This document shows positions 5,683-6,815 of a DNA stretch of 6,815 bases, in pieces. Source of the stretch: an uncultured Gemmatimonadales bacterium (GTDB lineage Bacteria > Gemmatimonadota > Gemmatimonadetes > Longimicrobiales > Gaopeijiaceae); the NCBI GenBank assembly GCA_937983085.1, contig CALJKZ010000471.1:1-6815 (forward strand). The letters are read 5' to 3'. The notes under the pieces are model-generated. The model was not told the origin of the DNA and did not search any database. It was given only the letters and a program-made list of their open reading frames with translations. Within the stretch, counting starts at the first letter, position 1. The number at the start of each line of letters is the position of its first letter. The translations under genes were made by a program, and so were the position numbers.

Positions 5683-5710
5683 TGGTCGGGGCGAGAGGAT
5701 TTGAACCTCC
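5683..5710 (-). other. Candidate attachment site: 3' end of tRNA-Pro
   Basis: Tyrosine recombinases of islands commonly use the T-arm to 3'-end segment of a tRNA gene as core, restoring the tRNA on integration. Here the intact tRNA 3' end faces an integrase-bearing region. The partner copy was not found in the window, so the exact core cannot be defined. Confidence 0.35.
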
Positions 5711-5759
5711 GGCCTCTTGCTCCCGAAGCAAGCGCTCTGCCAGGCTGAGCTACGCCCCG
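5683..5759 (-). tRNA. tRNA-Pro (anticodon CGG)
   Basis: A complete cloverleaf can be drawn. The acceptor stem is CGGGGCG (5759-5753) with CGCCCCG (5693-5687), and the discriminator is A (5686). An encoded CCA is at 5685-5683. The anticodon stem CTTGC/GCAAG encloses the loop TTCGGGA, giving anticodon CGG, which reads CCG. The T-arm contains GGTTCAAATCC. The C1-G72 pair and A73 are typical of bacterial tRNA-Pro. No clear promoter is seen upstream. A GC hairpin, GCCGCC/GGCGGC, lies at 5785-5800 between it and the ferritin gene. Confidence 0.96.
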
Positions 5760-5919
5760 ACCGGGGTGCGATGCGTGCCTCTCGGCCGCCGGGGGGCGGC
5801 GGACACGCTCGGGAAGGGCGGCGACGGTAGGCCACCGAGTTGCCGCGAAGGCAGGTTTTTCCGGGGAAGGGCGGCGCACCCGCGGAGGGGGCCGACACCG
5901 CCCGCGAGCCTCGTGCGAG

Positions 5920-6426
5920 CTACTCGATCGGCGAGGGGGCCGGGCGCTGCTGGAGCTCCTGGTCCACGAGCAGGATGCCGCGGCCGTCGCTGCCGACCAG
6001 GCGCAGGCGGGCCACGACGTCTCCGACGTTGGCCTCCTCCTCCACCTGCTCGTTCACGAACCACTGCAGGAACGCGTTCGCCGCATGGTCGCGGACGGCC
6101 ATGACCGCATCCACGAGGCGGTTGATGCGCTGCGTCACCTCGGACTCGTGCGCCTGCGCGGCCTCGAAGACCGCCAGGGGCGACGCCCACTCGGTCTCCG
6201 GGGCCTCGAGGCCGCCCAGCCGGACCGTGCCGCCGCGCGTCAGGAGGAAGTCGTAGAACTTGAGCGCGTGCATGCGCTCCTCGTCGGCCTGGCGGCGCAT
6301 CCAGTTGGCGAAGCCGGGCAGCCCCTTCGTCTCGCACCACGCGGACATCGACAGGTAGAGATGGCTGGACTGCATCTCGCACTGGATGTGGCGGTTGAAC
6401 TCGTTCTGGACGGACTCGGCGATCAT
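5920..6426 (-). CDS. ftnA: Bacterial non-heme ferritin, FtnA type, 168 aa
   Basis: Ferritin subunits form a 24-subunit cytoplasmic shell that oxidises Fe(II) and stores it as mineral. All ferroxidase ligands are in place at the Escherichia coli FtnA positions: E17 (in CEMQSSHLY, with Y24), E50 and H53 (EERMHA), E94 (AHESEV), Q127 and E130 (NEQVEEE). E49 and E126 support the third iron site. The four helices are recognisable and the length equals the family norm of about 165-170, so it should be active. No heme-ligating Met typical of bacterioferritin is evident. ATG 6426 has GGAGG at 6433-6437. A weak -10-like TAGACT lies at 6455-6460; no Fur box was recognised. It sits between the TPR gene and tRNA-Pro on the same strand and is probably host chromosome. 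Confidence 0.96.
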   Translation of the reverse strand: MIAESVQNEFNRHIQCEMQSSHLYLSMSAWCETKGLPGFANWMRRQADEERMHALKFYDFLLTRGGTVRLGGLEAPETEWASPLAVFEAAQAHESEVTQRINRLVDAVMAVRDHAANAFLQWFVNEQVEEEANVGDVVARLRLVGSDGRGILLVDQELQQRPAPSPIE

Positions 6427-6503
6427 GGCGGGCCTCCGTGGCGTCGGGCCCCCGAGTCTACGTGCGCGGCAGGCGGCGGCCGAGCGACGCGGGCGCGTTC
6501 GGC

Positions 6504-6815
6504 CTACAGGCCGAGACGTGAGTCACAGTTGCGGATGCCCTCGGGCGCCCGCTCGGCTTCGGGGCTCGCGGGATAGCGCTCGAGGAGGCGCTCGAAGCAG
6601 GCCTTCGGCCTCGCGGAAGCGGACGTTGCCCTTCTCGAGCAGCGCGCGCGGGGCCGCGGGTGCATCGGCGGCGTGTTCGAGCACCCAGTCGAGCTCCGTG
6701 ACGGCGGCGGCGTGGTCGCCCGCCTGGCTGAGGCGGCGGCCGAGCTCGGTGCGCACCTCGGCCGCCGCGGCGGCGGCGGTGCTCGTGCACACCTCGTCGC
6801 GCAGCGCCCGGAGCG
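6504..6815 (-). CDS. TPR-repeat protein, C-terminal part, apparent frameshift; 5' end off the right edge
   Basis: The frame enters from the right edge (LRALRDEVCTSTAAAA) and shows tetratricopeptide-like helices: VRTELGRRLSQAGDHAAAVT, ELDWVLEHAADAP, ALLEKGNVRFREAE. After about 6606 this frame turns into poor sequence (LLRAPPRALSREP). A shift of one base at about 6600-6606 instead gives ACFERLLERYPASPEAER and a natural end, NCDSRLGL, at TAG 6506-6504. This is the classic form of a TPR helix pair, so one extra base, probably in GGCC near 6600-6603, is the best explanation. TPR proteins act as protein-binding scaffolds, and those with this ending are often envelope-associated, but the N-terminus is missing here. 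A 6-bp hairpin, TCGGCC/GGCCGA (6499-6514), spans the stop codon. Whether this is a true mutation or a read error is open. Confidence 0.7.
   Translation of the reverse strand, partial: RSGRCATRCARAPPPPRRPRCAPSSAAASARRATTPPPSRSSTGCSNTPPMHPRPRARCSRRATSASARPKACFERLLERYPASPEAERAPEGIRNCDSRLGL

Larger units (their letters stand above)
1..5685. mobile_element. Integrative element / genomic island at tRNA-Pro (left end not in window)
   Basis: A phage-type tyrosine recombinase and an excisionase-like gene sit on the inner side of a tRNA-Pro gene. The 3' end of the tRNA faces these genes, the usual arrangement when a tyrosine recombinase integrates at a tRNA 3' end. Genes on this side are small and uncharacterised, with one DUF2924-like gene of a type often seen in phage-derived islands. 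Genes beyond the tRNA (ferritin, TPR protein) look like ordinary chromosome. I found no second copy of the tRNA 3' end in the window, so the far end must lie left of position 1 if the model is right. The integrase is about 2.6 kb from the tRNA rather than next to it, so the region could also be composite. The boundary is inferred, not proven. Confidence 0.5.

Noticed and set aside
5429..5731. Minus-strand frame of 100 codons through tRNA-Pro to the DUF2924-like start
   Set aside because: It begins inside the tRNA gene and lacks a domain. Only its end, which reads D-L-D-V-S-R, is of interest, as part of the 21-bp repeat.
5841..5860. TGCC/GGCA hairpin followed by TTTTT on the plus strand
   Set aside because: The stem is only 4 bp, two bases separate it from the T-run, and no plus-strand gene precedes it, so it is not a convincing terminator.

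Overview
The window is a very GC-rich bacterial sequence whose real genes use mostly G/C-ending codons. It spans the junction between an integrated mobile element (about 1-5685) and what looks like host chromosome (about 5686-6815). A tRNA-Pro(CGG) gene on the minus strand marks the junction, with its 3' end facing the element. The phylum cannot be fixed from this sequence. High GC, an FtnA-type ferritin, a TPR protein and a DUF2924-like gene fit several environmental lineages, such as Myxococcota-like, Planctomycetota-like or Alphaproteobacteria-like groups.

Left block (109-3047, plus strand): four closely spaced co-oriented genes. They are a 246-aa coiled-coil protein of unknown function, a 146-aa protein with a C-terminal Cys/His cluster, a 149-aa excisionase-like helix-turn-helix protein, and a 407-aa phage-type tyrosine recombinase with a full catalytic set. 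The last two overlap by one base and are probably translationally coupled. This is the recombination module.

Middle block (3215-4702, minus strand): three small cargo genes of unknown function, namely a 99-aa lipoprotein, a 142-aa cysteine-containing helical protein and a 120-aa beta-rich protein. There is one doubtful 51-aa ORF among them. Codons here end in A/T more often than in the neighbours. The block lies between two direct copies of a hairpin-forming repeat (3061-3165 and 4941-5006). The 120-aa gene has a clear sigma70-like promoter and a perfect 9-bp dyad in its leader.

Right end of the element (5034-5682): a minus-strand gene with a DUF2924-like domain. Its upstream region shares a perfect 21-bp repeat with the region upstream of the integrase. 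A cluster of CAACT(G) motifs lies 75-150 bp inside the tRNA end, where recombinase arm-type sites would be expected.

Host side (5683-6815, minus strand): tRNA-Pro, a bacterial ferritin with all ferroxidase ligands, and the C-terminal part of a TPR protein that carries an apparent one-base frameshift and runs off the right edge. No defence system, reverse transcriptase, CRISPR array or transposase was seen. The main novelty candidates are the uncharacterised cargo proteins and the repeated regulatory or recombination sequences.
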